NCBI GenBank assembly: GCA_947652115.1
Contig: OX393562.1
Location: forward strand, 1,981,294-2,045,293
Length of the DNA stretch: 64,000 nt
DNA from: Blastomussa wellsi
Lineage: Eukaryota; Cnidaria; Anthozoa; Scleractinia; Plerogyridae
Direction: 5' to 3'
Part shown: in pieces, positions 11,001 to 23,900 of the stretch
How the letters are laid out: every line of letters begins with the position of its first letter
Position numbering within the stretch: the first letter of the stretch is position 1
Program-made: the position numbers and the translations under genes
Notes under the pieces: generated by a model
The model's input: only the letters and a program-made list of their open reading frames with translations
Databases searched by the model: none
What the model was told of the DNA's origin: nothing

Positions 11001-14000
11001 TATCGACAGTAACTGTCTGTGCAGTCACCAGTTTACCTTTGAGAGGCAGAGCGATTGCAGAGAAATATTTTTTTTCTCTTGGCGACTTCCATTGGAAAAG
11101 CTGTTTATGATTGTCTATACATTAAAGTGTCTTGCAAAGTCTTGCGAACTATCGCACTGAATGAAAAGCGTGACCTCCGGCATCAAATTATTTTGTCACC
11201 TAGTAGACTGATCAACCAAAACATGCTGTCACTGGAGTGTCAGGTCTCAGAAATTTGTACCGTATGATAACAGTGCAGTCACCCTTCACTATTTTCACGT
11301 ATGTCCCCACTGGTCCCATAAGAGCAAGAGAGGTTGATTGCAGGATAAAATAAAATTATAAATAATAGGTAATATGGATATGTCCTGCGGTTAGCAAATC
11401 ACCTGTTTTTTCCACTTGAATTTGAGTAGTTGACGTCAGCTTTATGCTCAATCAAAAGAGATGCAATGCTGAAGAAAAACAATAAATAAGCAAATAAACT
11501 GGGGCATTGAGTAACTTTAATTTTAAATTTATTTCTTTTAAAGTTCTTTTTCAGAGTATTGCAAATGGATATGTGAACATTGATCAATGGTGACAGACAT
11601 CTTTATAGTCAGAACAATATTTATGGACAGATGCAAGCCATATTTAGGCTTAAACATGGGAAGGGGGCTTTAACGCAGGATTTTATGGTATGCAGCCTTG
11701 AAAATATACTTCTAACATTATAAAATGCTTGAGGAATTACATGAACTATGACTGGTCAGTTCAAGTTCATTACAGCTCCATAAACCACTTGGCTGATCTG
11801 GAGTTCTTCTTAAAACCAACAGCATTTATTTACTGTAAATGGGATTTACAGTTTGTATGACTTGAATTACAAAAGACAGAAGCAAATCTCAAAAGACTGT
11901 CACATGAGACCCCAAAAAAGGCACCCATTGCAAAATTCCACAAAAATTACTTAACTAGAGGACTACATTGTCGCGCAATTCCAAGTCACACAAGTCCTAG
12001 TTCACTCTCTTACACATACATCATGCACGCACTTTATTGAGTTACTAATTATGCAGCTGGATTATATCATAAGTTGGAGCTTGCACTGTTTCTTTAACAT
12101 TTTAAAAAAGAAATAAAGAACTTGCCCTCATACATTGTTGAGTTATTAACTTATATGTTAAGCACTTGGGAATTTTTAAGAATACTTGAGAAGTGTGAGA
12201 ACACCTTGTGCTTCAATGTTTTTAAAAATTCCCACATGATTACTCAACAACACACTCAGGCATGGTTTTTATTTTGTACCAACCTTGTGTAACCTTTTTG
12301 TGCTGCAATCATCAGTGGAGACATTCCAAATGCATCTGGAGAATCAACTAAGTTTCCAATGCTACAAAATACAAAACCCATCACTTACACTGGGGTGATT
12401 CCATAACTGCCAAAATATGGCACCATAAACTCATTTTATTCTTAAGTTGAGCAATATTTATTGGAGTTGGACAAAAATCAAGTACCAGAATAATTTAAAT
12501 CATACTGTGTTATTTTTTACTCTTAATAAAAGGTAAAGATGAAGGTAATTATCTGCAATTAACACTGACAACAATTTCTTATCAGGGGCCGAGAAAATAA
12601 ATTTTAAAGATGACAAACTGGAGGCAAAATCTAACGTGTAGCCATTTTGTAAAATTGTCTTAAAGCGATTCAGTGGAATTATAGTGGAACTTCGAAATTT
12701 GTTTTCGATGTTTGGTGTTGTTAGAAAAGATTTCTTTTGATAAGATATTTGAAGCAGTAACTAAAAAGTTTGCAATAAGGTGTAAATAATGTTGGTACAA
12801 CAATTTCTTATCAGAGATTGAGAAAATGAATTTCAAAGCTCGCAACCGATAGGAAAAATCTCACATCTTTTAAGCGATTCAGTGGAATTCAGTGGAACTT
12901 CGAAATTTGATTTTGATGTTTGGTGTTGTTAGAAAAGATATCTCTGGATAATATATTTAAAGTAGTAACACAAAAGCTTGCAATAAGGTGTAAATCATTT
13001 TGGTACATAATTTTGTTCAATGAATGCTTGCAGACCTAACGGATTCCATCTTAACATCAGTTTACTTAACATCAACTAGATTTTCACCAACCTTTCTTCA
13101 AGGATTGTTTTCACCTTTTCAACTTCCCAATTCAGTACAGCACGGTGAAGATCAGCACCACACAAGGGGATTTCTGCACAAGTTAATGGTGAATTTAACT
13201 ATTGCTAATTTTACCGATGAAAAATATATTATAAATATGCAGGTTTTAAAACAAATACAACTACAGGATGCTAATGAGACTATGGTCTACAGAGAGTGCT
13301 TCAAAGACAGTGCTCGAAATTAGTGGTTGCCCAGTTGCCCGAGACAACTAAAACTTCATTCGGGCAACCAGTTTTTAGGTAAAATAAATGGCTGGTTGCC
13401 CGAGATTGTCCAGCATTTGTCATCAGGACAACCTGGATTTTTTTCTTATTTCGAGCACTGAAAGAGATTTTCCATACACTATGATCACAATTGTAAAATG
13501 CTGATAAGACAGCTAAATGATAATTTATATCCACTGTATTTCACAGGTCTGGAATAATATTGGTACTACTACTGGATGGGTTGCTAAGTCTAGCACAGGT
13601 CACCCAGCATTTTAACCAGGTTATCCCTATCTAGCATACTAGGTTTGTATTAGTCTTTGATTCTCCCAACCCGGCTTGTATTTAAAAGATAAGGCTATAT
13701 AATATTAAACACAGAAAACTTCTTCTACTGCTGACAGAAATAGCATACAGTCCCGCATTTACACAGTCTGTGGGTCTTAAATAATTTCACTCAAACAAAA
13801 TGCACTGCAGGAGAGCACAGTACTACCATTTTCTGTAAATAGATAAGACAGATTTCATGATTGTGTTCAATTATTGGACTATATCATTACAATATTCCGC
13901 AGAGACAGGCTGTTTTAGATGCATCCTGGACATTCTTTGAAAATTGATAGTTTATAAAGACTTTGCATTATATATGGTTGTTTGTCTTCACTATTTACAA

Positions 14001-15115
14001 ACTTTAAGATGAAACATTCAAAAGAGGATGTCCACCACGTAAGGAAAGCCACCATGCTGTATGGCTTACAACTTCTACACTAAAGTTGTGGAACGAACGT
14101 AAAAGGATTCCCACATTATTTAAAGTGCACCTAACCCCAAAATATTTTTTTCGCTAAAATAATCCTTTGCACCAGTTCCAAACGCATTGCACCTTTCGTT
14201 TCTCCCTTTTACAAAATTCGGACTATATATAGCATTCAAAGGTTACGAAAAACTGTACATCATACGTTCCACGACCGAGTCAGAAGGGGCGTGGGTCTAT
14301 TCCTGATTTGACGTCACAAACTGATTTGCATCGCATCAAGTCTTTGTAAACATGCATGCAAATCAGTTTGTGACGTCAAATCAGGAATAGACCCACGCCC
14401 CTTCTGACTCGGTCGTGGAACAAACGATGTACAGTTTTTCGTAACTTTTGAATGCTATAAGTAGTCAGAATTTGGTAAAAAGGAGAAACGAAAGGTGCAA
14501 TGCTTTTCGAAGTGGTGCAAAGGTTTATTTTAGCGAAAAAAATATTTTGGGGTTAGGTGCACTTTAACTCCAGCTCCTTTGACTTCACCTGTCTTCTCGC
14601 TGTGTGTCGTCCTTTAAGTCCAACGAAATAAGTAACAATACACTACCTATAAACTCTTCAAAAGTAACTCGTAATCATTCTTACTTGTAGTGGTAACAGT
14701 TATGGTTTGACTCCAAGGGCTATGTCCATGATCGTTACTGATGCGAAGACGATATCGATAAGTCTTGTTTTCATCTAGGCCTTTGAAGATATTGCTTTTA
14801 GCAAAGCCACTGGAAGAAGATATTATCAAAAATAATCTTTAAATACTGTAACAGAATTGTACTGGTATTGAAGAATTTATTATTGTTCAACAAATTCACA
14901 CAACCTGCAATATTACCCCATTTCCTTTATGTAAAACAAATATAATTCTTACCTGTAAACATTCCCAAACCCTCTCCTAGCCTCTTCTTCTTCCTCTTGA
15001 ATACAGTAACGAAGCCGTCCCCCTGAAGTGTCTTCAGTGGACTCTTGATCCCAGTACAGCTCTATACTGTTTGATGTAACCTTACCAACAACAGGAGGGG
15101 CTGGCTTTTCAGGAG
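8020..15115 (-). CDS. FANK1: FANK1: fibronectin type III and ankyrin repeat protein
   Basis: Eleven exons join in perfect phase: 15115-14953, 14809-14685, 13173-13092, 12361-12284, 11468-11403, 10587-10422, 10007-9962, 9707-9613, 8990-8913, 8593-8549 and 8124-8020 (TAA). They encode 349 residues, against 345 in human. The first two form a fibronectin III domain (PPVVGKVTSNSIELYWD, TYRYRLRISN); the next eight encode about six ankyrin repeats (ADLHRAV, SPLMIAAQKGYT, SLLIEHKADVNYSNSSGK, MLACFGGHLKVAL, GILIENGADVN, ELLVENGAN); the last gives an acidic tail ending EDMEWIDS. In mammals FANK1 is testis- and cilia-associated and has been linked to JAB1/AP-1 signalling. The exon with the start codon, which must end in phase 1, was not resolved; a possible 5' exon near 17281-17304 has the wrong phase. 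Introns contain a TTAA foldback, a 5-bp-TSD element and a tandem duplication. Confidence 0.93.
10780..10922. mobile_element. Half copy of the AGTGCACCTAACC foldback family
   Basis: The sequence from GATGCACAGTTTTTAATAAC to GGGGTTAGGTGCAC matches the right arm of the elements at 14120 and 29304; the left arm is missing. Lies in a FANK1 intron. Confidence 0.75.
12571..13020. repeat. Tandem duplication of about 210-230 bp
   Basis: Two diverged direct copies begin ACAATTTCTTATCAG (about 12571 and 12800) and share AAGCGATTCAGTGGAA, CTTCGAAATTTG and GATGTTTGGTGTTGTTAG. FANK1 intron. Confidence 0.7.
13308..13460. mobile_element. CAGTGCTCGAAA MITE, 5-bp TSD
   Basis: TIRs CAGTGCTCGAAAT and ATTTCGAGCACTG bound a 153-bp unit flanked by AAAGA. 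The interior repeats GGTTGCCCGAGA. FANK1 intron. Confidence 0.65.
14120..14567. mobile_element. TTAA-flanked palindromic element (AGTGCACCTAACC family), 448 bp
   Basis: TTAA then AGTGCACCTAACCCC...; the right end reads GGGGTTAGGTGCACT then TTAA. Almost the whole element is one inverted repeat, including GACCGAGTCAGAAGGGGCG and GACGTCA inner arms. Second copy at 29304, half copy at 10780. FANK1 intron. Confidence 0.85.
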
Positions 15116-15359
15116 CTACAGATATGAAGAAAGTGCAGGGCTCAAGAGTAATTATGGTAGCCAACAAGCCAGAGACAAGTAAAATTTTAGGTTTTGGTTA
15201 CCAGGTTTAGAATTCCTAAATACAGTTGTGTAACCACTATTGAATAGTCAACAGTTCTTCATACATGTAGATTGAAATAAATATATCTGACCAGTGAAGA
15301 AACACTTTGATCGTTGGATACCAAAATCTGACATGACAGAAGTTTAAAAAATACTCTTG

Positions 15360-15393
15360 AACCCCCCACCCCCCCTCCCCCCCCCCAAAAAAA
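15360..15393. repeat. C-rich tract
   Basis: Cytosine-dominated run followed by A-rich sequence. Similar C or G tracts occur at about 10680-10711, 32597-32617, 34668-34681, 55663-55679 and 62041-62055. Confidence 0.8.
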
Positions 15394-15508
15394 AGAAGAA
15401 CATCTGCTAACTGCAGTCTGTGATTTAAGTAACATTAGATTCCTGGTTTGATACACAAAATAGTAGTGGATAATTATACTGTCAAGTAGTATACTCAAGG
15501 GTCAAGTG

Positions 15509-15678
15509 CAGGGGTTTCATAATGTTTTAAAGTAGGTGTTGTAAACTGGAAGAGTAGGTGGCTGTTATAGGTGAGCTTTTGGGTCACAAGCTGCTTGCTA
15601 TGACCAGAGTAGCCGGTGGCATAATAATCAAGTAGCCAGTGGAATTCCGGCAGTCGCCACCTTGTTTTGAAACCCCTG
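15509..15678. mobile_element. CAG...CTG MITE, 6-bp TSD
   Basis: TIRs CAGGGGTTTCA and TGAAACCCCTG bound a 170-bp unit flanked by CAAGTG (15503-15508 and 15679-15684). Confidence 0.75.
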
Positions 15679-16435
15679 CAAGTGACCGATAGGAACTGGC
15701 AGGAGCACTTCTCTATGGTATGGGAACAGCAATAGAAATTACTGAAAACTGAACCTTACCTGACATTGACTTTGTTATTTAAGCTCCTACATCAACTGAC
15801 TATATAAAAGAACTGCAAAACAATTTGAAGATCTGGATCAAAATTTATTAAATTTACGCTGTGCAATACCACATGAAACAATTTTATTACCAGAGTTAAC
15901 AACAACGAGTATTTAGTCGTTTCTAGTAGACAGCAATGCTGTCGTAAGCACATTTGTGGGGATTTCCATGTGCTCTTCAATGGAGGCGTTTCTGTGTGAC
16001 TGCATCGAGCATCAACCTTTGCATTGCTCTCTCATGGCAGCACATCTTCCAGGCATTTTTCCCCACCCCTTCCCTCCAGTGTGAGAGGTGCCTGTTTCCC
16101 TTTACTGCATGGAGGCTCATGACTGGGTTGCCAGGATTTGCCAGCCATGAGAGCAGTTTCCATCTAGGAGCTGTTTTCTTTTCATATTTTCACAACTGTT
16201 TTCTTTTCATATTCATGTTCCGTTTAATGCCTAACTAAATTGATTTTCAATCGATGTATTTAACTGGTTTATATGTATGGGAGCCAGCACTTGTGTTTGC
16301 TGTTTTCAGGTTTTAGTTCTTTATTTTGCAGTTCTTCACAATATTAACCCCAAAAATTATACTAAAACAATTATTTACCTCAGGTTCGGTGAATATTGGT
16401 AAATATTTACCTCGACTTCGTCTCAGTAAAATTAT

Positions 16436-16554
16436 TGAAAAATTTCAATATCTCTAAAATGAACAAAGATATTTCAAAAAGAAAACTGCCATTCTTCTGT
16501 ATTTCAAAACGCCTTTCAAATAAGCAGAAAATATTTTTGTCATATTCACTTTAA
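16436..16554. mobile_element. Half copy of the AGTGTATATGAC foldback family
   Basis: TTTCAATATCTCTAAAATGAAC... through CATATTCACT and TTAA matches the right arm of the element at 55735-56527. Confidence 0.7.
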
Positions 16555-17399
16555 TTATTATTCAACAAATTGTCATGTTGCTCATATATGGTCACAAAGT
16601 ACTTGCTATCCGTCATCTGCACTTGATATACGTTACCTGTAAAATGCGCTTCATTGACAGTTTGTTGAATAATAAAACAATTATCCTGCTAAATCTTGCA
16701 GAATATCGCCTGATGTTAGCCAACTCGACCTATGGCCTCGTCACTAAGTATCACATATCCAGCGATATTTTGTGCGATTTCGCAGGATAACTGTTAAATA
16801 TTTGTCAAGACAAACGCCCCATTCTTGAATTCACCTCTGGCCAGAAATCATGTATACTAATCACCAACATTCAAATTATATTGAATGTGGTGTAAAAAAT
16901 AAGGGGATTGACCAGTGACCAGTACACAAAGAAACAATGTCTGCTTTGACGCCTGCTTACTCGGTGTGCTTTAACACTCCATTACAAGAACTTATCGGAT
17001 TATTAAACCTAAGAGTAAAGCTAAGTGTCTTCCAAAGCAAGCAATACACGTACATGTACAAGTTATAATATTCCCTGAGGGGCAAAGGTCATTGATCATG
17101 ATGAACTCATTTATCTAGCTTATGATCTTTCCTCGTCAATAGCCTGTTAATAAGTTCTACTATCACTGTCAGTCGAAAGGAAAGGTGCTGGAATCTATGA
17201 AAAAAGTTATTGTAGCTGAGACAGAAGAAAACTATAACGCGAAAATCAAAATCGAAACACGAGATCGTATGTTTATTAGCTTACCAACATGCTTCTTTGC
17301 ATCTTGTGAAGCACCTAATCCAGTGGCGACACGAAACTTTTCACTTCTTTAAGAAGAAAGACAGCAATCAGACATTATCTTGAAACAAAAGGTTAGAAG

Positions 17400-17908
17400 C
17401 GTTGAAGGCTGTCATTTTCAAGAGTAGCAAATGAACACAAGTGTTTCTTTCGCGCAAAGCTGAAGAGCAAATCGCTTCAGAATTCGCGCCATCGCGCAAA
17501 CCACCAAATCGTGTTACCGGGGTAGGGTAGGGGGTCAACTAAACCAACAGCAAAACAGCTGCATAGAATAGCCACTTCAGAGTTAATTTCTCCAGAAGTT
17601 GTCATAATTGGTTTTATTGTATTAAAAAGATTATTTTTTCTTCCTTATTCAAACTAACATGTCGGTTACGAGAAACCAACGTGACATCGTAAACTTTTTC
17701 CTTACCCCTCACTAGAAATAATGGCTTTCGTATTAGGTCAGCGGTCCAAAAACAGTAAAAATGATACGAGGAAATCCAAGATGGCGGAAACGAAAGGTTG
17801 TTCGGGTTTGTTGGTTTGAGTGTGCCTAGAGCTGGCTTCTATTACAAGTCTGAAAAATCTGTGAGGTTACATTCAAATGTATTTCATCGCACGCTATTCT
17901 GAACTGCC
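17400..17908. promoter_or_regulatory. Shared FANK1/WDR11 bidirectional promoter zone
   Basis: FANK1 (minus) and WDR11 (plus) are transcribed away from this stretch. It has clustered CpG with GCGC motifs at about 17450-17510 (TTCGCGC, ATCGCGC) and a canonical YY1-type AAGATGGCGG at 17778-17787, typical of TATA-less housekeeping promoters. The ATG within the YY1 site opens a 12-codon upstream ORF (17781-17819, ending TGA) that would precede the WDR11 start at 17909 if transcription begins upstream of it. Transcription start sites cannot be read from sequence alone. Confidence 0.5.
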
Positions 17909-20900
17909 ATGAAGCTATCACCCCGTGTTTTACCCGGTGCACTCCACGTTCAAAATCGAGGAGCTTGTGACTGGTATGTAAAATAAGGTGTTTTCTCTAG
18001 GTTTTCTTTGAACAATTTAAAGAAAATATGCCGAATGCGTGATGCGCTATTGAAAAAGCTAAGGTAGAATTATAACTGTTTAAAAGCTAATTTTGTAATT
18101 AAAACTTAACAAGTGTAAAAAAATTATCAAGCTAAATTCGCTTTTTTGATACAGTTCCTTTTTTTGCTGCAGTTTAACATTAACAGTTTATTTGGACAGC
18201 AGTATGCTAAGAAAATACCATTAACTACCATTAACTGTGCAGCAACACGCACTCCGGGATCTCCCTATTGAGAGTGCAATGCGATTAAGTCATATTTTGC
18301 TCATGTAACCTAACCGGGCATCACTAGCAGCTATTTTTTTTTCAGATGCCTTTTCATAACTGGGTGCCTATAACCCTTCCGAGTAGGATTTGTTTTAAAC
18401 GCTTAAATAATTTATTTAATATTTTAAATTACTATATGGCTGTGTCTCACATCGACTGGAAACTAGCGAATTCACGAATTTGATTGCCTAAAATCGATAT
18501 TGACAGTGAGTACAGACCTCACTGCGTGCGGTCTGTACTCGCGACCTCTGTCAAGATGATTCTCCCATACAAACCTCCGCTCTGTTAACGAGAGCTAAGT
18601 TTAACTATTAAAACATCCTGGGTGGGGTGGGGGACTTGACCCATGTTTGGGTATAGGGGTGCCACTGCAGGTCCGAAACCCTGTCCCTGCTTAGGACAAC
18701 AACAATAAACTTTTCAGGACGGAGAGATCAAAAACCAACCCCTATCCAGCAGGACGTCCCCATATAGCCCATATAAGGGAGAACCCCCCACCCCGGCAAA
18801 AAATCTCTTTCGATTCAGCCGATCAGAAGGTACCTCCGATTAGAATTTACAAGCTGGTCTTTGTGACCAATTTTTCATTGGTGTTTGTTTCTTCAGGGGA
18901 CGACAATCAATCATTGCCTATGGATGTCAAAATTTTGTAGTTGTCTTTGATCCCAAATCAGTTCAGGTAAAAATCTTAATGAAAATAACTATCAGTAATG
19001 TGTCGATCAATTTTATGTCTACAGTGCTTTTGTTGGCATATCCTTGTATAAAATAATAAGTTTAAACATATTAAGAACAAGGTCTTTCTAAAAGACAGAA
19101 AATTATGCTTGCCAGTGATGGCGCATGCATTAAGTGTTGCCAACAGATAAGCTTGGGGAAGAAGTTTAAAGGAGCTACGTCATCGTTTGTGCATTTCCAA
19201 TCCATTTCAATCTTCACCATCCTCAACCATCCCAGGGTTGTCAATAAGCGCCGGTGACCGGCGATATCGCCGGCTACTTGAACGTTTTCGCTGGCTACAA
19301 TTTGGCGGAGATAAACGGGAAAAATTCGTTCATTGCAAAAACGCTTAAAAAAGGCCCCCAGTGCCGTCTGCTTTCAAAATATCTCCGCATACTTCACATC
19401 TTATTGACAACCCTGCCATCCTTGTTTTTTTTTTGGTTAAGTATCACTCCTTTGGTGTTTTTCTTCTTTAGCAAACTATTATTTTTAGGTTTCCTAAATT
19501 TTAAGGGTAATTTAGGCAATTTAGGTTGTCAAAGAAATAACTCAAACTATCGTGAAATAGCTTCTTTAAGACAGGGGTGGTGGAAGTAGGCAAAATACAA
19601 GTCTAGAGCAGGGCATGCAGGTGTCCATGGTAACCCTGAGAGTGGCAACCATCACCAGACACTGTCATATTGAAAGAATCAGTGGAGATACATACCTATC
19701 CTCAAACTTACCAAGTTTACCAGTGAAGGAGGCCGGGACTGGGTGAGGTAGCAAACTGAAACAGACCAGTACATTTCAAAGCTTGAAACAGCTGCATGAC
19801 CTCACACAACTGGCACGCAAACACATGTGAGTCCTGCCGTGGAACCCAGTATGTTGCTTCAAGGCACATAGTCCCAAGATTGCCATTCACCAGCAATGGC
19901 TTGATTCTAACATAGCCTAAATTTCATTTAGCCACTTTTAGTTATTTAGTAATTATCTTTAGATCAATGGTATAATGTTGTTTCGTACTGTCTTTGCAGA
20001 TTATTCAAGTTCTTAACCAGCATACTGCTCCTTGTACTAAGGTAGACTTGAACATTATGTTTGCTTGGGTTTTTGACATGTGATGCACAAGATTGGGAAC
20101 CTCTATAATCTATATGGCCACCATACACAAGCACTTACTTAATGCAATAGAAACATCGCCAGCAATTACAAATGTTTGTAATTAAATTAAGTAACTACGT
20201 CAAGAGGAAATAAATTGAATTTTGAATTTGAATGTGAATTTATGAATTTTCCTGTTTTCTGGTCGGTTAGTACTTGACAATATGTAATTCCAGGAAATAT
20301 TGGTACTACCCACACAGGATTGGAAATTACTTGTGGGGAGAGAGGGGGAGTTCTTGAAGACCAAAAAATTTAAAAAGATAACTTCAATGTTAAGTCACTG
20401 TGCTACCACAATGAAAAAATGTTGTTCTTGTTCTTTCTCAATTCCGCAAGAATGCACCATGTCATTAATTGCAGATCAATTTTTAAAATAAGTCAATTTT
20501 TCAATGATGATTAATTTTCTTGTTTGAACTGTCTTCCATTACCAGATTCTGTTTCAGTCGAGTTGCATTATTTAGAGAGCTGGATCGATAGAGAAAATGA
20601 TGCCACCTACTCAGCAGTTTAAATTTTTACTGTGTGAACCCAACTAATTTGGTATGCAGAACAGCAGATTACTTCTGAAAGCTTGTGCTGCATACTAATC
20701 TGCTGGGTTCACACACTGCAAAAATAAACTCTAACTTGCAACTCGACTGAAGCAGAATCTGGAAATGGGAAATTGTTTTGTTCAAATGAACAGACTTATT
20801 TTGAAAATTGAGGAGCAATAATTGGCATGATGCATTCTTACCAAATATGAAATGGGAATCGAGAAAAAACGAGAACAACATTTTTCATCATTGTAGCACT

Positions 20901-23900
20901 TTAATTTAAATTTCCAGAGGGGTGGGAAAAAATTCCCTCCCATCAGGGAGGTACGGATATAGATATATAGATATTTTATGGAACTACACAATGTATTTGT
21001 TGTGATTTAAATTTCTTTTTTGTTGAGAATTCTTCAAACCATTTTTTTTATTTCAGATAATGAATATGAAGAAATGAAAAATAAAAGTCACTGGTTTGAA
21101 AAAAAATTAAACCACAATTTATACAATATCAGATTTGTTCTGTTTCAGGTAAAATGGGCACGAGATAACTACCACCATGACTTCAACTCCCCTTATATCC
21201 TCCGCCTTGCATCTGGCGATACAGCTGGCAACGTCATTGTGTGGGACATCTTGCAAGGCGTGGCAGTGGCAGAGTTTTCAGATGGAACCAGGCCAGTTCT
21301 GGATCTGGAGTGGCTTGCAACTCAAGATGCATGCCATGATCTCTTAGTAGTGCTTCACGCTCCGTCATCGATGATTCTGTGGAATGCTGACACTGGCACA
21401 AAGCTTTGGAAGAAGACTTTCCAAGAGGCACTGTTGTGTTTTGCTTTTGATCCTTTCATGCCTTCGAATGTGACATGTAAGTTTACGATTTTTCTTCAGT
21501 TGAAAATAAGCGTGAGGAATAAAATCAGTTACATGCTCAGTTTGGTGAGGCTGTATGAACAAAGTTTCAGTCTCAAGGTTGAAATGTGAATAGTTTTTCT
21601 TATTATCAATGTAATCACCAGTGAAATACCAGGTGAACTTTCGCACAGAAACAATATATCTTCAGTCACGTGAAAACAACATGTTACCTTCACATGTGAA
21701 AAGAGCACCATTGCTATGGTTATGTAATAAATCGTGCTTTTTGCAGTGAAAGTGAAAAGGTTTGGAATTTCATTTGTGTTCATATAATAAAATTGAAGAG
21801 TCAAATCTCTATGCTCAATATCAGTTCAATCTTTATTTCCAACATTTTAGCTTCCTGTACAGACATCCTTTTCCATTAGGTTAATCATAGCGCAATCTTT
21901 CCGCCCTGAGAGGAAATTGTGATAAGTGAAAAGATATATTATATTCATTTCTATTTCCAGTAGCCACTTAATTACAAATGCTGAATGTCAGTTCACACCT
22001 TTATCTTTTCTGCACCCTCCTATAATGCGTTTGCAGCTGCAGTAGTAATACTGAGTTCAAAATATTTTCATCCTCAATCTCAGTGATGTGCCAGGACTGG
22101 ATTCTCTTCATCAATGACTTTTCCATCAACAAAGCACCAGAAAGCAATGGCCGCAAGTTCTACTTAACAAGCTCTGGTTCCTCGTCACCCAGTGGCAGTT
22201 TTGTTGGATCGCCCACCACTGGGCCAGACAGTAGGAATGCAGCCAAACCCACTACATCTAAGTCAGCACTGTCCAGAATGAGGCTCTGGGGAGGAGGGGA
22301 GTCCAAAAACAGGTGCAGAATGTCAGGGCCATACATAGCGGGGGGCATCGGGGGGCAGTTGCTCCCACCAGGAAAACTAAATCTTTTTCTTTTTCTAACA
22401 TAGTGTTTGATTTTGCTGGGCTATTTCTTGTAGAAAGTGAAGGTGTGTGGAGTTTGCCCCACAGACAAAAATTCCTAGGTAGAGCCCTGAATGTTCAGTT
22501 TCCTCTACAGTATTCTGAGGCACTGTCCTCATTAATTCAAATAAATTGATAGTGCCTCTTTTTCTTTGGGCTTGATTTCAAATTCAAATAATTTAGTGTA
22601 GGATAGATTAATAGAGAATTAGAGTACAAGTTAATGTAGGGCATGACAAAAAGAGGGAGCCCAGGACTAGTGGAACAATTGCTCAGGTTAGCATCTTTTC
22701 ATTGCAAGTTGCCTGGCAACAAGCAAGCATGAAGAAGATGTGTGAAGTAATGTTGTCCTCGTTTGTTTTTTTCTGATGGAAAACTTCAGACAGTAAGCAG
22801 TTTGTGAGAGAAAATGTAAAATTAAAGCAACCAAAGTCAATTAATTAAAAATTATTATATTTTTCTGGCTAGCTCCTCATAGATTTTGGCAAGTGAGAAA
22901 AAATTACAGCTTGCCAAGTATTTGAATTTCATCTCACCCTGTGGTATTCAAATAAACCCAGCTCAGAAAAATTTAGCCAAGCCTAAAAGCAGAGCTCCAC
23001 ATTTGTGGATGTACTTGAGTCTGAGATCCAGTGAGAACATTAACCAGTCAGTGGCCAACTTCCAAAAAACATGTCACCTTGATGAGCTCTGCACTTGAGC
23101 CTGCGATATGGTTTGTAAACTGGGGTCAGCGGATGCCTTGTATTGACAGCTGTCAATTGACCATAAAATGATGCCTTCTGTTTCAGAACTGGAGAGGAGA
23201 GTGTTGCACTTAGTGACTGCCTTCAGCTGGCATACCTCCCTTCAGCTCGTCATCATCTTCTGGCATTGTTTCCCAGAGAAGTAATGATCTTAGACATGGA
23301 AATCAACCAAGCAGTGTGTTCGTTTAGTCTGGAAAGAAACAGTCCATCTTTCCTCCAGGTTATCCCTTGTCAACAGCGTGATGTTCTCATGTGTTTGCAT
23401 GAAAATGGCAGCGTGATTATGCGAGTTCGTAGGCGTGTGGCAAACAATCCTTATTTTGTGGAACCTGGTGCTGAAGCTAGTAATGACGCCAATGTGTCTG
23501 TGGATATCATTTATGAAAACAAATGCCAGTCTGACCCACTGCGACTCAGCAAGTCAAGCCGTTTATTTGGTTTCATGTCCTGTCCAACCAGCGAAAGGAA
23601 AGTTGCTTTGTTGATCAGCGATGGCAGGATGATCATATGGGAATTAAAAGCTACAAGGCTTCAAACCACAGAGGCATCCTTCATGACAGAAGAAGGTTTG
23701 AGAGCTTCAATGCCATGCGATGCAGACCAAGAGCACGTGGAGTGCAACACAAATCCTAGATTGACGCTTGCTGATGTGATTCTACCACCTCTCACCTCTG
23801 GAAGCGTGATTCCAAATTCTGCTCATTTCAAGTTCATTATGGTGGCATTATCCAGCACTGTGTCGTCACCACCGACCTGCTCTGTCATGTGCCCACCCTT

